NCBI GenBank assembly: GCA_003282145.1
Contig: QBZZ01000006.1
Location: 30,868 to 94,867, forward strand
From: SAR116 cluster bacterium AG-337-N21
Lineage (GTDB): Bacteria; Pseudomonadota; Alphaproteobacteria; Puniceispirillales; Marisalimonadaceae
Direction of reading: 5' to 3'
Length of the DNA: 64,000 nt
Part shown: positions 1-8,919 of the stretch, piece by piece
How the letters are laid out: each line of letters opens with the position of its first letter
Numbering within the stretch: position 1 is the first letter of the stretch
Position numbers and translations under genes: made by a program
Notes under the pieces: generated by a model
The model's database searches: none
Seen by the model: the letters and a program-made list of their open reading frames with translations, nothing else
What the model was told of the DNA's origin: nothing

Positions 1-147
1 TGTATTAAAATGTATATTCATATTGTAAAACGATCTCCTTAAAATAGAGAAACTCAAAAGAAATTATTTGCACTAAAAAAATTTAAAGGCAATAATTTAG
101 ATGATAAATTAAAATAAATTTATTTCAATTATTACAAAGTAATTTTA

Positions 148-1191
148 ATGAAAAAAATAATATCTCCACATCTTGAGGTTAGGGAGGACTGGTTAAGTCA
201 ACTAATAGAAGAACCAATCTCACCTAATATGCCTATTATTGATCCACATCACCATCTTTGGAATGCAGGGTTTGGTAGATATTATGTTGAAGAACTATTA
301 GAAGATATACAGTTATCGGGTCATAATATTAGGGCAACTGTATACATTATGAGTTCGTCAAATACAACAATGTACGGCAAAGATGGTCCAGATGAATTCA
401 AGCCCCTAACTGAGATAGAATTTGCAACTAAGGAGGCTAAAAGAAGTGACCTCATTATCAATAATAAAGTTAAAGTCAACTCATCAATTGTTGGTTCACT
501 AGATCTAACTTTTGGCAATAAGTTAGAACCTGTAATTGAAAAAGCATTAGATATTAGCGAAGGAAGACTTAAAGGGATAAGAATGCTTTTAGCTTCCCAC
601 GCAGATCCAAGAATAACGTCAGGTGCAGTGAAATCAGATCTCAATCTTATGCTACATCCAAATTTTGTTGAAGGTGCAAGATGTCTTCAATCAGCTGGTT
701 TGTCATTAGACTTTTGGATTTATCACACTCAACTTAATGAAATGGAAAAAATAGCCAGAGCGCTTCCAGATTTAAACATAATTTTAAATCATATTGGCGG
801 GCCTATTCACCTTGGGGAGTATGAAGGAAAGCAAGCCCTAACCCATAGAGAATGGAGATCAGCTATGATGAGATTATCTAGATTACCAAATGTAAATGTA
901 AAATTAGGTGGTTTGGGAATGGCTGTAAATGGTGCCAAATTTCATTTGAATTCTAAGCCTCCACACTCAAAAGATTTATCTGAAATTTGGAAACCATGGA
1001 TTTATGAAACAATTAATATGTTTGGATTTGAAAGATGTATGTATGAAAGCAACTTTCCTGTTGATAAAGGGTCTTGTAGTTATGGATCTTTATGGAATGC
1101 GTTTAAAATAATTTCTGAAGACATGTCGGAAGAAGAAAAAAATAATTTATTTTATGAAAATGCTTCCAGAATATATAAAATAAAATTATGA
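148..1191 (+). CDS. Amidohydrolase family 2 (COG3618-type metal-dependent hydrolase)
   Basis: TIM-barrel metal hydrolase of the amidohydrolase-2 superfamily (2-pyrone-4,6-dicarboxylate lactonase/fuconolactonase relatives), 347 aa, a normal length. Seen: the N-terminal metal motif 'IDPHHHLW' near residues 31-38, 'GIRMLLA' near 143, the barrel-strand histidine in 'LNHIGGP' near 213, and the catalytic-aspartate segment 'YESNFPVDK' near 299-307. These hydrolyse lactones or decarboxylate ring-cleavage products in the cytoplasm. The substrate cannot be read from the sequence. It is followed closely by a luciferase-like monooxygenase, so the two may act on one substrate. Its ribosome binding site is weak. 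Confidence 0.85.
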   Translation: MKKIISPHLEVREDWLSQLIEEPISPNMPIIDPHHHLWNAGFGRYYVEELLEDIQLSGHNIRATVYIMSSSNTTMYGKDGPDEFKPLTEIEFATKEAKRSDLIINNKVKVNSSIVGSLDLTFGNKLEPVIEKALDISEGRLKGIRMLLASHADPRITSGAVKSDLNLMLHPNFVEGARCLQSAGLSLDFWIYHTQLNEMEKIARALPDLNIILNHIGGPIHLGEYEGKQALTHREWRSAMMRLSRLPNVNVKLGGLGMAVNGAKFHLNSKPPHSKDLSEIWKPWIYETINMFGFERCMYESNFPVDKGSCSYGSLWNAFKIISEDMSEEEKNNLFYENASRIYKIKL

Positions 1192-1215
1192 TTATTGTAT
1201 ATTGGGGTTAATCAA

Positions 1216-2247
1216 ATGCAAGTATCTATTCTAGAACAATCTGTTTCAGTAGAAGGAAAGCCGCAGACACACACTATTCAAGATAGTATCAATCTCGCTA
1301 TAAAAGCAGAACAACTCGGTTATAAAAGATTTTGGGTGTCAGAACATCACAATCATCCAACGATAATAGGAAGTGCCCCCGAAGTATTAATGGCTGCTAT
1401 TGCAACTCAAACGAAAATAATTCGAATTGGAAGTGCTGGTATTATGTTGCCTCATTATGCTCCATTTAAAGTTGCAGAACAATTTAAAGTTTTAGAAGCA
1501 ATAGCGCCTGGCAGAATAGACTTAGGACTTGGTAGAGCTCCAGGTTCCGATGGTAGAACTGCTCTAGCTTTAAATCCAAATAGCAGAGAAGATAGCCAAC
1601 AATTTCCTGGTAACGTTAGAGATTTAATGGCTTGGGTATCTAATGAAAAATTATTAGAAGGACATCCGTTTAGACATTTAGTTGCTCAACCTGAATCTAA
1701 AACACATCCAGAAATTTGGATGTTAGGAACTTCAAACTATGGAGCCCAACTTGCTGCATACCTTGGAATACCATATTGTTTTGCCCATTTCATAACTGAT
1801 GGCCAAGGAATGAAAAATACTATCGATCTGTACAAATCAGAATTTCGTCCAAGCAAAAATTTTAATAAACCAGTTGTGAATGTTTGCCTGTGGGCTTTAA
1901 CTGCTAAAACAGAAGAAGAAGCGAAATATCTTTTTGCTTCCAGAGCAGCATGGAAAATTGGAAGAAACTATGGTCACATTGGACCAATAACTGACCCTGA
2001 TAATGCATTAAATATAATTAACGAAAATAATTGGGATGAACAGTATGATTTTATGTTCAAAAACTCAATTGTTGGCGAAACTAGCAACACCAAAGAGAAA
2101 ATCACAAATTTAGTAAAAACCAATAATGTAGACGAGATTGCGATTTTGACTTGGTGTCATGACGAAAAAGCAAGAACTCGATCATATGAATTATTTGCAG
2201 ATCAATTTAAATTAAAGGCAAAAAAATCTCTCCAAAAAACTTGTTAA
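1216..2247 (+). CDS. LLM-class flavin-dependent monooxygenase (luciferase-like)
   Basis: Flavin-dependent monooxygenase of the bacterial luciferase-like family, a TIM barrel using reduced FMN. Seen: N-terminus 'MQVSILEQS' as in this family, 'WVSEHHN' near residues 40-46, 'LGLGRAPGSDGR' near 103-114, and 'WMLGTSNYGA' further on. The track starts at TTG 1195, but GGGG lies just upstream of ATG 1216 and that start gives the canonical family N-terminus, so I chose 1216 (343 aa). It lies about 25 bp after the amidohydrolase and is probably co-transcribed with it. The substrate is unknown. Confidence 0.85.
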   Translation: MQVSILEQSVSVEGKPQTHTIQDSINLAIKAEQLGYKRFWVSEHHNHPTIIGSAPEVLMAAIATQTKIIRIGSAGIMLPHYAPFKVAEQFKVLEAIAPGRIDLGLGRAPGSDGRTALALNPNSREDSQQFPGNVRDLMAWVSNEKLLEGHPFRHLVAQPESKTHPEIWMLGTSNYGAQLAAYLGIPYCFAHFITDGQGMKNTIDLYKSEFRPSKNFNKPVVNVCLWALTAKTEEEAKYLFASRAAWKIGRNYGHIGPITDPDNALNIINENNWDEQYDFMFKNSIVGETSNTKEKITNLVKTNNVDEIAILTWCHDEKARTRSYELFADQFKLKAKKSLQKTC

Positions 2248-2302
2248 TAATTAAAAATCAAATATAAATAGTGACATTTCACTTATTATTTAGGAGTTTC
2301 TT

Positions 2303-2908
2303 TTGTTATCTATTAATAACCTTATATATAGTGTTAAGTTATTTCTTACTCTTTTTATTATATTAATATTTACCGGATGTTCTCAAACTGACATGAAAGA
2401 ATTTCAAAATAACACTCCTAAATTAGATTTATTTTCCTTTTTTGAAGGAGATACAATTGCTTATGGAATTTTTGAAGACAGATTTGGTAACCTAAAGAGA
2501 CAATTTCGCGTAAATATTAATGGAAAAGTTGCTAATCAAATTCTTACACTAGATGAAGATTTTTTGTATGATGATGGCGAGCAGGCAAAACGAATATGGA
2601 AAATTGAAAAGAAAATAGATGATAATCAAAAAATTGTATATGAAGGTCAAGCTGACGATGTTGAAGGTAAAGCTTCAGGTTTAATTTCGGGTAATGCTCT
2701 AAACTGGTCATATGATATCTACTTAAACATTAAAGGAAGTGATATAAAAGTTCATTTTAATGATTGGATTTATAAACAAAGTAAGGATTTAGCTATTAAT
2801 AGAGCCTATGTTAGCAAGTTTGGAATTAATATTGGTTCTGTAACTTTAGTATTTCTGAGAGGAGATACTGCTAATAAAATTGGTCCTTTGGATTTACAAA
2901 AATGGTAG
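2303..2908 (+). CDS. DUF3833 family lipoprotein
   Basis: Predicted lipoprotein, 201 aa. An N-terminal hydrophobic segment ends in a lipobox-like 'IFTGC' (Cys about residue 26), so it is probably anchored in an envelope membrane. The remainder matches the DUF3833 pattern as I know it: 'FFEGDTIAYGIFEDRFG', 'LDEDFLYDDGE', a 'GQADDVEGKASG' block and 'NRAYVSKFGINIG'. The start is TTG with AGGAG about 6 bases upstream. It overlaps or abuts the next gene, a chalcone-isomerase-like secreted protein, a pairing common in Alphaproteobacteria near lipid-modifying genes. Molecular function is unknown. Confidence 0.82.
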   Translation: MLSINNLIYSVKLFLTLFIILIFTGCSQTDMKEFQNNTPKLDLFSFFEGDTIAYGIFEDRFGNLKRQFRVNINGKVANQILTLDEDFLYDDGEQAKRIWKIEKKIDDNQKIVYEGQADDVEGKASGLISGNALNWSYDIYLNIKGSDIKVHFNDWIYKQSKDLAINRAYVSKFGINIGSVTLVFLRGDTANKIGPLDLQKW

Positions 2909-2921
2909 GGTTAGAATAACT

Positions 2922-3464
2922 TTGAGATTTCTAATTTTATTATTCATTATGTTTAATACAAACATAGCCTTGTCTGAAACTCAAAATCAGGTATTTAAAA
3001 ATAAAATTTCCGAAACTATTCTTGAAAAGTTTATTCCAAACTTTAAATTTGTTGGGCAAGCAACTTATAAATTTCTTTTATTAGACATATATTATGCAAC
3101 ATTAATTTCTGGAACAGGTCATTACCCTTCAGATAAATTCGCTTTAATTTTAAGGTATAACAGAGATTTTACAAAAAAAAGTGTTGTCAAAGAAACAGTT
3201 GAACAACTTCAAAAACAAAAAAAGTATAGTGAAAGTGAATTAATTGCCTTGAAGCAATTATTAAATAAAACTTTTAGAACTATTAAAAAAAATGATCAGT
3301 TCATTGCTATAAAATTATTAGATAAAGGTATATTCTACTTCAAAAATGAAAAGGTTTTAGAAACTATTGATATGGATTTTTTAGATTTGTTTTTTAATAT
3401 ATGGCTTAGAGAAAATAGCCAAGATCCTGATTTTACAAAATCACTTTTAGGTAAAGATAATTAA
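2922..3464 (+). CDS. Chalcone-isomerase-like secreted protein
   Basis: Small exported protein resembling the bacterial chalcone-isomerase-like family, a non-enzymatic fold relative. After a signal peptide come 'KFVGQATYKFLLLDIYYATLISG' and 'FALILRYNRDFTK', the 'lg..iYda.L ... l.Y.rd' pattern of the family. The track start (ATG 2880) lies inside the upstream gene. TTG 2922, 12 bases after GGTAGGG, gives a compact signal peptide (MRFLILLFIMFNTNIALS), so I prefer it. The 2880 start remains possible. It is sandwiched between the DUF3833 lipoprotein and YciB, which supports an envelope or lipid role, but this is inference. Confidence 0.72.
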   Translation: MRFLILLFIMFNTNIALSETQNQVFKNKISETILEKFIPNFKFVGQATYKFLLLDIYYATLISGTGHYPSDKFALILRYNRDFTKKSVVKETVEQLQKQKKYSESELIALKQLLNKTFRTIKKNDQFIAIKLLDKGIFYFKNEKVLETIDMDFLDLFFNIWLRENSQDPDFTKSLLGKDN

Positions 3465-3476
3465 AGGAAATATTTT

Positions 3477-4016
3477 ATGCGTTTAAGTGCATTTTTTTTT
3501 GAAATTGTACCCATATCCGGTTTTTTTATTGGATCTCAGTATTATGATCTAATTATAGCAGCTTTTATTTCATTACTATTAAGTTTGTTTGTAATGGCTA
3601 CTTTTTATCTAGTAGAGAAAAGAATTTCTAAGTTTCAAATTTTTGCAATCTGTATGTCTGCTCTTTTTACACTATTTGCTTATTTATTTGAGAATGATCA
3701 ATTTGTAAAAATACAACCTACAATATTTAACGGTTTTTTTAGTTCAGTATTATTAATAGGAATTTTAAATAAAAAGGCAATGATGAAACAATTTTTTGGT
3801 TCTCAGTTTTTCCTAAATGACGATACTTGGTATAAATTAAGTTTAAGATGGGGATTATTTTTTTTATTTCTTACAATAATAAATGAAGTTGCCTGGAGAA
3901 ACCTAGAAACTGACGACTGGGTTTTTATAAAAGTCTTTATATTAACTCCCTTGATTGGAGTATTTATGCTTGCTCAACTACCACTTACTTTAAGGGGAAG
4001 AATTAAAGTTAAATAA
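3477..4016 (+). CDS. yciB: YciB/IspZ family inner-membrane protein (septation protein A)
   Basis: Integral membrane protein of the YciB/IspZ family, 179 aa with about five or six hydrophobic helices. Diagnostic segments seen: 'FFEIVPISGFFIG' at the N-terminus (family pattern 'lEl.P...FFi'), and near residues 118-152 'WYKLSLRWGLFF', 'NEVAWR' and 'WVFIKVF', which match the conserved C-terminal half. Known relatives affect envelope integrity and septation. The gene follows the chalcone-isomerase-like gene by 12 bases with AAAGGAA just upstream of ATG, so it is probably the last gene of a three-gene envelope operon. Confidence 0.85.
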   Translation: MRLSAFFFEIVPISGFFIGSQYYDLIIAAFISLLLSLFVMATFYLVEKRISKFQIFAICMSALFTLFAYLFENDQFVKIQPTIFNGFFSSVLLIGILNKKAMMKQFFGSQFFLNDDTWYKLSLRWGLFFLFLTIINEVAWRNLETDDWVFIKVFILTPLIGVFMLAQLPLTLRGRIKVK

Positions 4017-4069
4017 TTCTTAAAAATTAAAATATATTACAATATCCAATTAAATAAATGGGAGATCAA

Positions 4070-5227
4070 ATGAGTATTAAAATCAAAGATATAATTGTTC
4101 ATGTGATTAAATCAGAATTGGATATCCCTTTCGCTTTTTCACAAGGTTGGGTAAAAAAAAGATCTGCTACACTTGTAGAGATTAAAACTGATGAAGGGCA
4201 TACAGGTTGGGGAGAAGCTTTTTGTCAAGGATTAGAACCTCCTGAAATTTCGGCTGCTGTTATCGAAGCTGCGCTAAAACCCCTACTTTTAGAAGAATCA
4301 CCATTGGATATAGAGGTTCTTTGGCACAAAATGTATAATGCTACTAGAGACTTTGGTAGAAAAGGATCAGTAGTCTCGGGGATAAGCGCTGTTGATATTG
4401 CATTGTGGGATATTTTAGGAAAATTTCTCAATCAACCTATTCACCAACTATTGGGTGGTGCATTTAGAAAAAAAATTAAACCTTATGCTACTGGTTTTTA
4501 TAGAATTAAAGGTCAAGGAGAAGCAACAAGGTTAGCAGAAGAAGCTCTATCACATTTTGAAAATAAATTTGATCATATGAAGATTAAGCTGGGATTTGGT
4601 CTTCAAGATGATATTAAGTGTATGGAAGCTATATATAAAGTATTGGAAAATAAAAATGTAACATTAATGATTGATACTAATCATGCTTATGGAAGATCAG
4701 AAGCATTCACTTTAGGGGAAGCCCTTAAAGATTATAATTTACGATGGTATGAGGAACCAGTAACTCCTGAGGATATTCAAGGTTATACAGAGTTAAGATC
4801 AAAACTTAACATACCTATTGCAGGTGGTGAAAATGAACATACTCTTTACGGATTTAGGACACTATTTGAGGCTAAAGCTGTTGATATTGCTCAACCAGAC
4901 ATTGGATCCTGTGGTGGTATTTCTGGAGTAAGACACATTATTAATTTAGCTCAAAGTTTTGGTGTAGAAGTAAACCCACATGTATGGGGCTCTGCAGTTG
5001 CTCAGGCTGCGTCAATCCAAGTTATTGCATCTATTCCAACTACGCATCATTCAATTTATGCTCGATCTCCAATATTAGAATATGACCAATCAAGTCATCC
5101 TTTCAGAAGAGAGTTACTAGAAAATCCTCTTGAGTTAGACAACGGCATGGTCAATGTTTCATCAAAACCTGGTTTAGGTATTGAGATAAATTTAGACACA
5201 ATTAACAAATATAAGTGTAATTATTAA
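4070..5227 (+). CDS. Mandelate racemase/muconate lactonizing enzyme family protein (enolase superfamily)
   Basis: Enolase-superfamily acid-sugar dehydratase or cycloisomerase, about 385 aa. Seen, numbered from ATG 4070: KxK catalytic motif 'MKIKLGFG' (Lys near 171/173), metal ligands in 'MIDTNHAYG' (near 202), 'YEEPVTPED' (near 228) and 'GGENEH' (near 254), then the Asp-His dyad in 'PDIGSCGG' (near 277) and 'NPHVWGS' (near 304). All machinery for Mg2+-dependent proton abstraction is present. The ATG at 4058 overlaps the SD: GGGAG lies between it and ATG 4070, so 4070 is chosen. The substrate is unknown. An alpha/beta hydrolase and an exporter follow closely. Confidence 0.87.
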   Translation: MSIKIKDIIVHVIKSELDIPFAFSQGWVKKRSATLVEIKTDEGHTGWGEAFCQGLEPPEISAAVIEAALKPLLLEESPLDIEVLWHKMYNATRDFGRKGSVVSGISAVDIALWDILGKFLNQPIHQLLGGAFRKKIKPYATGFYRIKGQGEATRLAEEALSHFENKFDHMKIKLGFGLQDDIKCMEAIYKVLENKNVTLMIDTNHAYGRSEAFTLGEALKDYNLRWYEEPVTPEDIQGYTELRSKLNIPIAGGENEHTLYGFRTLFEAKAVDIAQPDIGSCGGISGVRHIINLAQSFGVEVNPHVWGSAVAQAASIQVIASIPTTHHSIYARSPILEYDQSSHPFRRELLENPLELDNGMVNVSSKPGLGIEINLDTINKYKCNY

Positions 5228-5238
5228 GATATTATAAA

Positions 5239-6342
5239 ATGATTGAATTAATAGATCCAATAATTAGTTGTAACAAGGTTGATATTTCAACGGGTCTTAA
5301 TGTTCACTATCTAGAAGCTTCCAAGAACAACAATAATCAGCCCATTGCTCTTTTACTTCATGGTTTTCCTGAGTTAAGTTTTAGTTGGCGAAAAATAATA
5401 CCAATTTTAGCTTATGAAGGCTTTAGAGTTATAGCGCCTGATATGAGAGGGTATGGCCTCACATCTGGAGGCACTAAAAAATATGATACAAACATATCTG
5501 AATACAGATTATTAAACCTGACTACAGATATACTTAGTTTGATCAGTGCACTTAAAATCAATAAAGTTGATTTATTAGTAGGACATGATGCTGGATCATC
5601 AGTCGCAGGAACGTCAGCCTTGATTAGACCTGACATATTCAAGTCAGTTGTAATGATGAGTGCTCCATTTACTGGCGCACCAAATATAGATAGTAATTTA
5701 TCATATCAAGATCCAATTCATAAAGACTTAGAAGAATTGAATCCTCCAAGAAAACACTATCAATGGTATTACTCTACCCCTGAGGCTAATAAAGACATGC
5801 ATCTGGATAGAGAAGGACTTCATAAGTTCCTAAGAGCTTACTATCATATGAAAAGTGCTGACTGGAAAGAAAACAATCCATATGAATTAGGTTCATGGAC
5901 AGCCATAAATTTGGCTAAAATGCCCGAATACTACATTATGAAGTTAGATCAGACAATGGTAGAAGCAGTTATGTCGCAATATCCAAAAGATAATTGTTAC
6001 GAAAATTGGCTAAATGACAAAGAATTGGAGATATATTCCAATAGTTTTCATTCCAATTCGTTTCAACCAGCTCTTAATTGGTATAGGTGCATGACATCAC
6101 CTTATCTAAATAGTGATTTGAAAGTTTTTTCAAATAAAAAAATTGAAGTACCTTCATGTTTTATTGCTGGAGAAAAAGACTGGGGGACTTTTCAAAAACC
6201 AGGTGCTTTAGATATAATGGAAAACACATTATGTACTAATTATTATGGTAGACATATTCTTAAAAATGCAGGACATTGGGTGCAACAAGAAAACCCTAAT
6301 GATGTAGCTGAAACATTATTAAACTTTTACAAAAATAATTAA
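5239..6342 (+). CDS. Alpha/beta hydrolase, epoxide hydrolase-like
   Basis: Soluble alpha/beta-hydrolase of the epoxide hydrolase/haloalkane dehalogenase type, 367 aa. Seen: oxyanion-hole motif 'LLLHGFPE' near residue 40, 'PDMRGYG' near 68, and nucleophile elbow 'VGHDAGS' near 118, with Asp rather than Ser as nucleophile. A cap domain follows, then 'AGEKDWG' (likely catalytic acid) and 'NAGHWVQQENP' (catalytic His). It starts 11 bases after the enolase-superfamily gene, suggesting one transcript. Hydrolysis of an epoxide or activated ester is likely; the substrate is unknown. Confidence 0.82.
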   Translation: MIELIDPIISCNKVDISTGLNVHYLEASKNNNNQPIALLLHGFPELSFSWRKIIPILAYEGFRVIAPDMRGYGLTSGGTKKYDTNISEYRLLNLTTDILSLISALKINKVDLLVGHDAGSSVAGTSALIRPDIFKSVVMMSAPFTGAPNIDSNLSYQDPIHKDLEELNPPRKHYQWYYSTPEANKDMHLDREGLHKFLRAYYHMKSADWKENNPYELGSWTAINLAKMPEYYIMKLDQTMVEAVMSQYPKDNCYENWLNDKELEIYSNSFHSNSFQPALNWYRCMTSPYLNSDLKVFSNKKIEVPSCFIAGEKDWGTFQKPGALDIMENTLCTNYYGRHILKNAGHWVQQENPNDVAETLLNFYKNN

Positions 6343-6357
6343 TTTTTAGGTAGAAAT

Positions 6358-7251
6358 TTGACTTTCTCAATATCTGGAAATCTTTTCAAGGGTATCGGAA
6401 TAGCGAGTATAGGTGCTTTAATTTTATCACCTGATACTCTTTTCATGAGATGGTCTGAAATGGATATTTGGTCTATGTTAGCTTGGAGGGGAATTGAGAT
6501 GGGTGTCATCTTAGTTTTTTTTTCAAGTTGTTTTAAAATTTATAGACAAAACTTTAAGTATGTCTATTCGAATGTCGGTCTAGGTATAATTTGCAGTCAA
6601 ATTGTAAGCTCTTTTTTCTTTACATATGGTGTAGCCGAAACGTCAGTTTCTCTGATACTATTTTGTTTAGCAACCTCTCCTATTTTTGCTTCTATTTTTT
6701 CAATATTTGTCCTTGGTGAAAAAACAACTAATTCAACATGGATTACAGCTTTTTTTGCTCTAATAGGCGTAGGAATTTCTGTTGCCAACGGTGATGAGGT
6801 TTTGAATGCCCCTCAAGGTAGCGTTTTAGTAGGTACTATATGCGGAGTAGGAGCATCAGCAACATTAGGTTTAAGTTTAGTTCTACTTAGATATAAGCCT
6901 AAAATTCCTGCTATGACAGTTACAGGCATAAGTGCTTTGGGTAACGGTTTTATTGGCTTACTGATAGTATCGCCCGGATTGCTTTTCCAAGGAGATATAT
7001 TATCAATTTCATTATCTGGATTAATTATACTGCCAATATCATTTGCTTGCTTAACTTTTGCAACACGTTACACACAAGCTTCAAATATTGGCCTTTTAAT
7101 GTTGTTAGAAACTGCTCTTGGACCATTTTGGGTATGGTTAGGAACAAATGAAACGCCAAATATCTTTATGATTTTTGGAGGAGTTATCGTAATTTTAAGT
7201 CTTGCTTGGTATATTTTAGTTGACCAAGTAAAAATTTCTTTGCCAAAATAA
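6358..7251 (+). CDS. EamA/DMT family transporter
   Basis: Ten-helix drug/metabolite transporter-type permease, 297 aa, with two EamA repeats. Each repeat ends in the characteristic block seen here as 'FVLGEKTTNSTWITAFFALIG' and, at the C-terminus, 'GTNETPNIFMIFGGVIVI'. It sits in the inner membrane and probably exports or imports a small metabolite handled by the neighbouring enzymes. The start is TTG with 'TTTTTAGG' about 9 bases upstream, 15 bases after the epoxide-hydrolase-like gene. It is one of three EamA genes in the window, including the frameshifted one near 60.5 kb. Confidence 0.85.
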   Translation: MTFSISGNLFKGIGIASIGALILSPDTLFMRWSEMDIWSMLAWRGIEMGVILVFFSSCFKIYRQNFKYVYSNVGLGIICSQIVSSFFFTYGVAETSVSLILFCLATSPIFASIFSIFVLGEKTTNSTWITAFFALIGVGISVANGDEVLNAPQGSVLVGTICGVGASATLGLSLVLLRYKPKIPAMTVTGISALGNGFIGLLIVSPGLLFQGDILSISLSGLIILPISFACLTFATRYTQASNIGLLMLLETALGPFWVWLGTNETPNIFMIFGGVIVILSLAWYILVDQVKISLPK

Positions 7252-7274
7252 TGACTATATTTTTGGATTAAGTT

Positions 7275-8897
7275 ATGTATGAAGTCAAAATAAAAGACTC
7301 CTATTTTGCGGCACAAAAAGATATGAAACTCATTAAAAAAACAATAGGTGAGTTTTTAAAAGAAGTTGCAACTACCAACCCTAACAATCAAGCCTTAGTT
7401 GAAATAGACCAAAATAATAAAGCAAATAGAAATTGGACTTATGAAGAACTTTATAATAATAGTTTAAAATTAGCAATTGCTTTATCAGGTCAGTTTAAAA
7501 AAGGTTCACGAGTAGTAATCTGGTCACCAAATAGTCCTGAATGGGTATTATTAGAGTATGCAGCAGCACTATCAGGAATAATAATTGTAACAGCAAACCC
7601 TTCCCTGCAAAAAAAAGAGCTTAAATATATAATTGAACAGTCACAATCTGAAGCTGTTTTTTACGTAAACAGTTTTAGAGGCAATAATATGAAAAAAATT
7701 GTTTTAGATGCAATTGAAGGTAATGAAAAAATCAAGAAAATAGTAAATCTTGAAAACGAAGGTGAATTATACTTTAAAAATCATACTAATAATAATTTAC
7801 CAAATGTTTATCCAAGCGATCCAGCTCAAATTCAATATACCTCAGGTACAACCGGATTTCCTAAGGGTGCAGTACTCACTCACTCTGGATTAATAAATAA
7901 TGCTTTTTTTTATTCAAATCGATGTGAGGTAAGTCAGAAGTCTTCCTGGATAAATATTATGCCATTATTTCATACTAGCGGATGTGGCATGGTAACACTA
8001 GGATGTTTAACTTCGAAATGTAGGATGATATTAACATCTTTTTTTGATCCAGAAAAAATTTTAAATCATATAAAAGATTTTGATGTAGACATTATCTTAG
8101 GTGTCCCAACTATGATTTTATCTATTTTAGAAGAACAAGAAAAGCAAAAGCATAAAATTAATTCTTTGAATTTAGTTAGTTGTGGTGGATCCAATGTAGC
8201 GCCTGAAATGGTAAAAAGAGTTCAGAAAGAATTCAATTGTAAGTTCTCAACACTTTATGGGCAAACCGAATATTGTCCAGTGATAACACAACATCATAAC
8301 AATGATAGTGTTGAGGATATATGCAATACAATTGGTCAACCAATTTCACATACTGAGGTGTCTATAAGAAGTATTAATAATAACAAAATTTGCCCAAGTA
8401 ATACTGTTGGAGAGATATGTGTTCGAGGACCAAGTACAATGCTTAAGTATTTTGCAAATAAAGAAGCAACTTCTGAAACAATTGACAAAAATAATTGGCT
8501 CCACACAGGTGACCTAGGTCGAATGGATAATAGAGGTTATGTAACAATAATAGGTAGAATCAAAGAAATGATTATTAGAGGAGGAGAAAATCATTTTCCA
8601 GCAGAAATTGAGAACGCTTTAAGAGAACATAAAAATATTTCAGATGTAGCAGTTGTTGGTATACCAGATAAAAAGTGGGGGGAACTAATAGTAGCTTTCA
8701 TAAAGTTTGAAGACAGTTTTCAAACTAATAAAGATGAGATGATTAAATTTTTTAGATCTAGAATGTCACCTCAAAAAACACCTAATTTGTGGTTTTCAGT
8801 AGATAAGTTTCCACTAACAGGATCAGGAAAAATACAAAAATTTATTTTAAAAAATAATTATTTAAAAAATAAAAATAATTTTAATGAAATACAATAA
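7275..8897 (+). CDS. Acyl-CoA synthetase (AMP-forming, class I adenylate-forming)
   Basis: ATP-dependent acyl-CoA ligase, 540 aa. Seen in order: P-loop 'YTSGTTGFPKGAVLTH' near 188-203, 'YGQTEYCP' near 327, 'WLHTGDLGRMD' near 408, hinge 'GRIKEMIIRGGENHFP' near 425, and the C-terminal catalytic lysine in 'TGSGKIQK' near 516-523. These are all conserved elements for adenylation and thioesterification. It activates a carboxylic acid, probably aliphatic or aromatic, to its CoA thioester. The crotonase 22 bases downstream would then process the product. A second Met at residue 17 is an alternative start. The substrate cannot be deduced. Confidence 0.88.
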   Translation: MYEVKIKDSYFAAQKDMKLIKKTIGEFLKEVATTNPNNQALVEIDQNNKANRNWTYEELYNNSLKLAIALSGQFKKGSRVVIWSPNSPEWVLLEYAAALSGIIIVTANPSLQKKELKYIIEQSQSEAVFYVNSFRGNNMKKIVLDAIEGNEKIKKIVNLENEGELYFKNHTNNNLPNVYPSDPAQIQYTSGTTGFPKGAVLTHSGLINNAFFYSNRCEVSQKSSWINIMPLFHTSGCGMVTLGCLTSKCRMILTSFFDPEKILNHIKDFDVDIILGVPTMILSILEEQEKQKHKINSLNLVSCGGSNVAPEMVKRVQKEFNCKFSTLYGQTEYCPVITQHHNNDSVEDICNTIGQPISHTEVSIRSINNNKICPSNTVGEICVRGPSTMLKYFANKEATSETIDKNNWLHTGDLGRMDNRGYVTIIGRIKEMIIRGGENHFPAEIENALREHKNISDVAVVGIPDKKWGELIVAFIKFEDSFQTNKDEMIKFFRSRMSPQKTPNLWFSVDKFPLTGSGKIQKFILKNNYLKNKNNFNEIQ

Positions 8898-8919
8898 TAT
8901 AAAATTTGAGGAATAAAAA

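Noticed and set aside
1-21. Possible minus-strand gene start (ATG at 21-19, with AAGGAG at 40-35) leaving the left edge
   Set aside because: Only seven codons are in the window and the SD-to-ATG spacing of 13 bases is long; not enough to support a gene.
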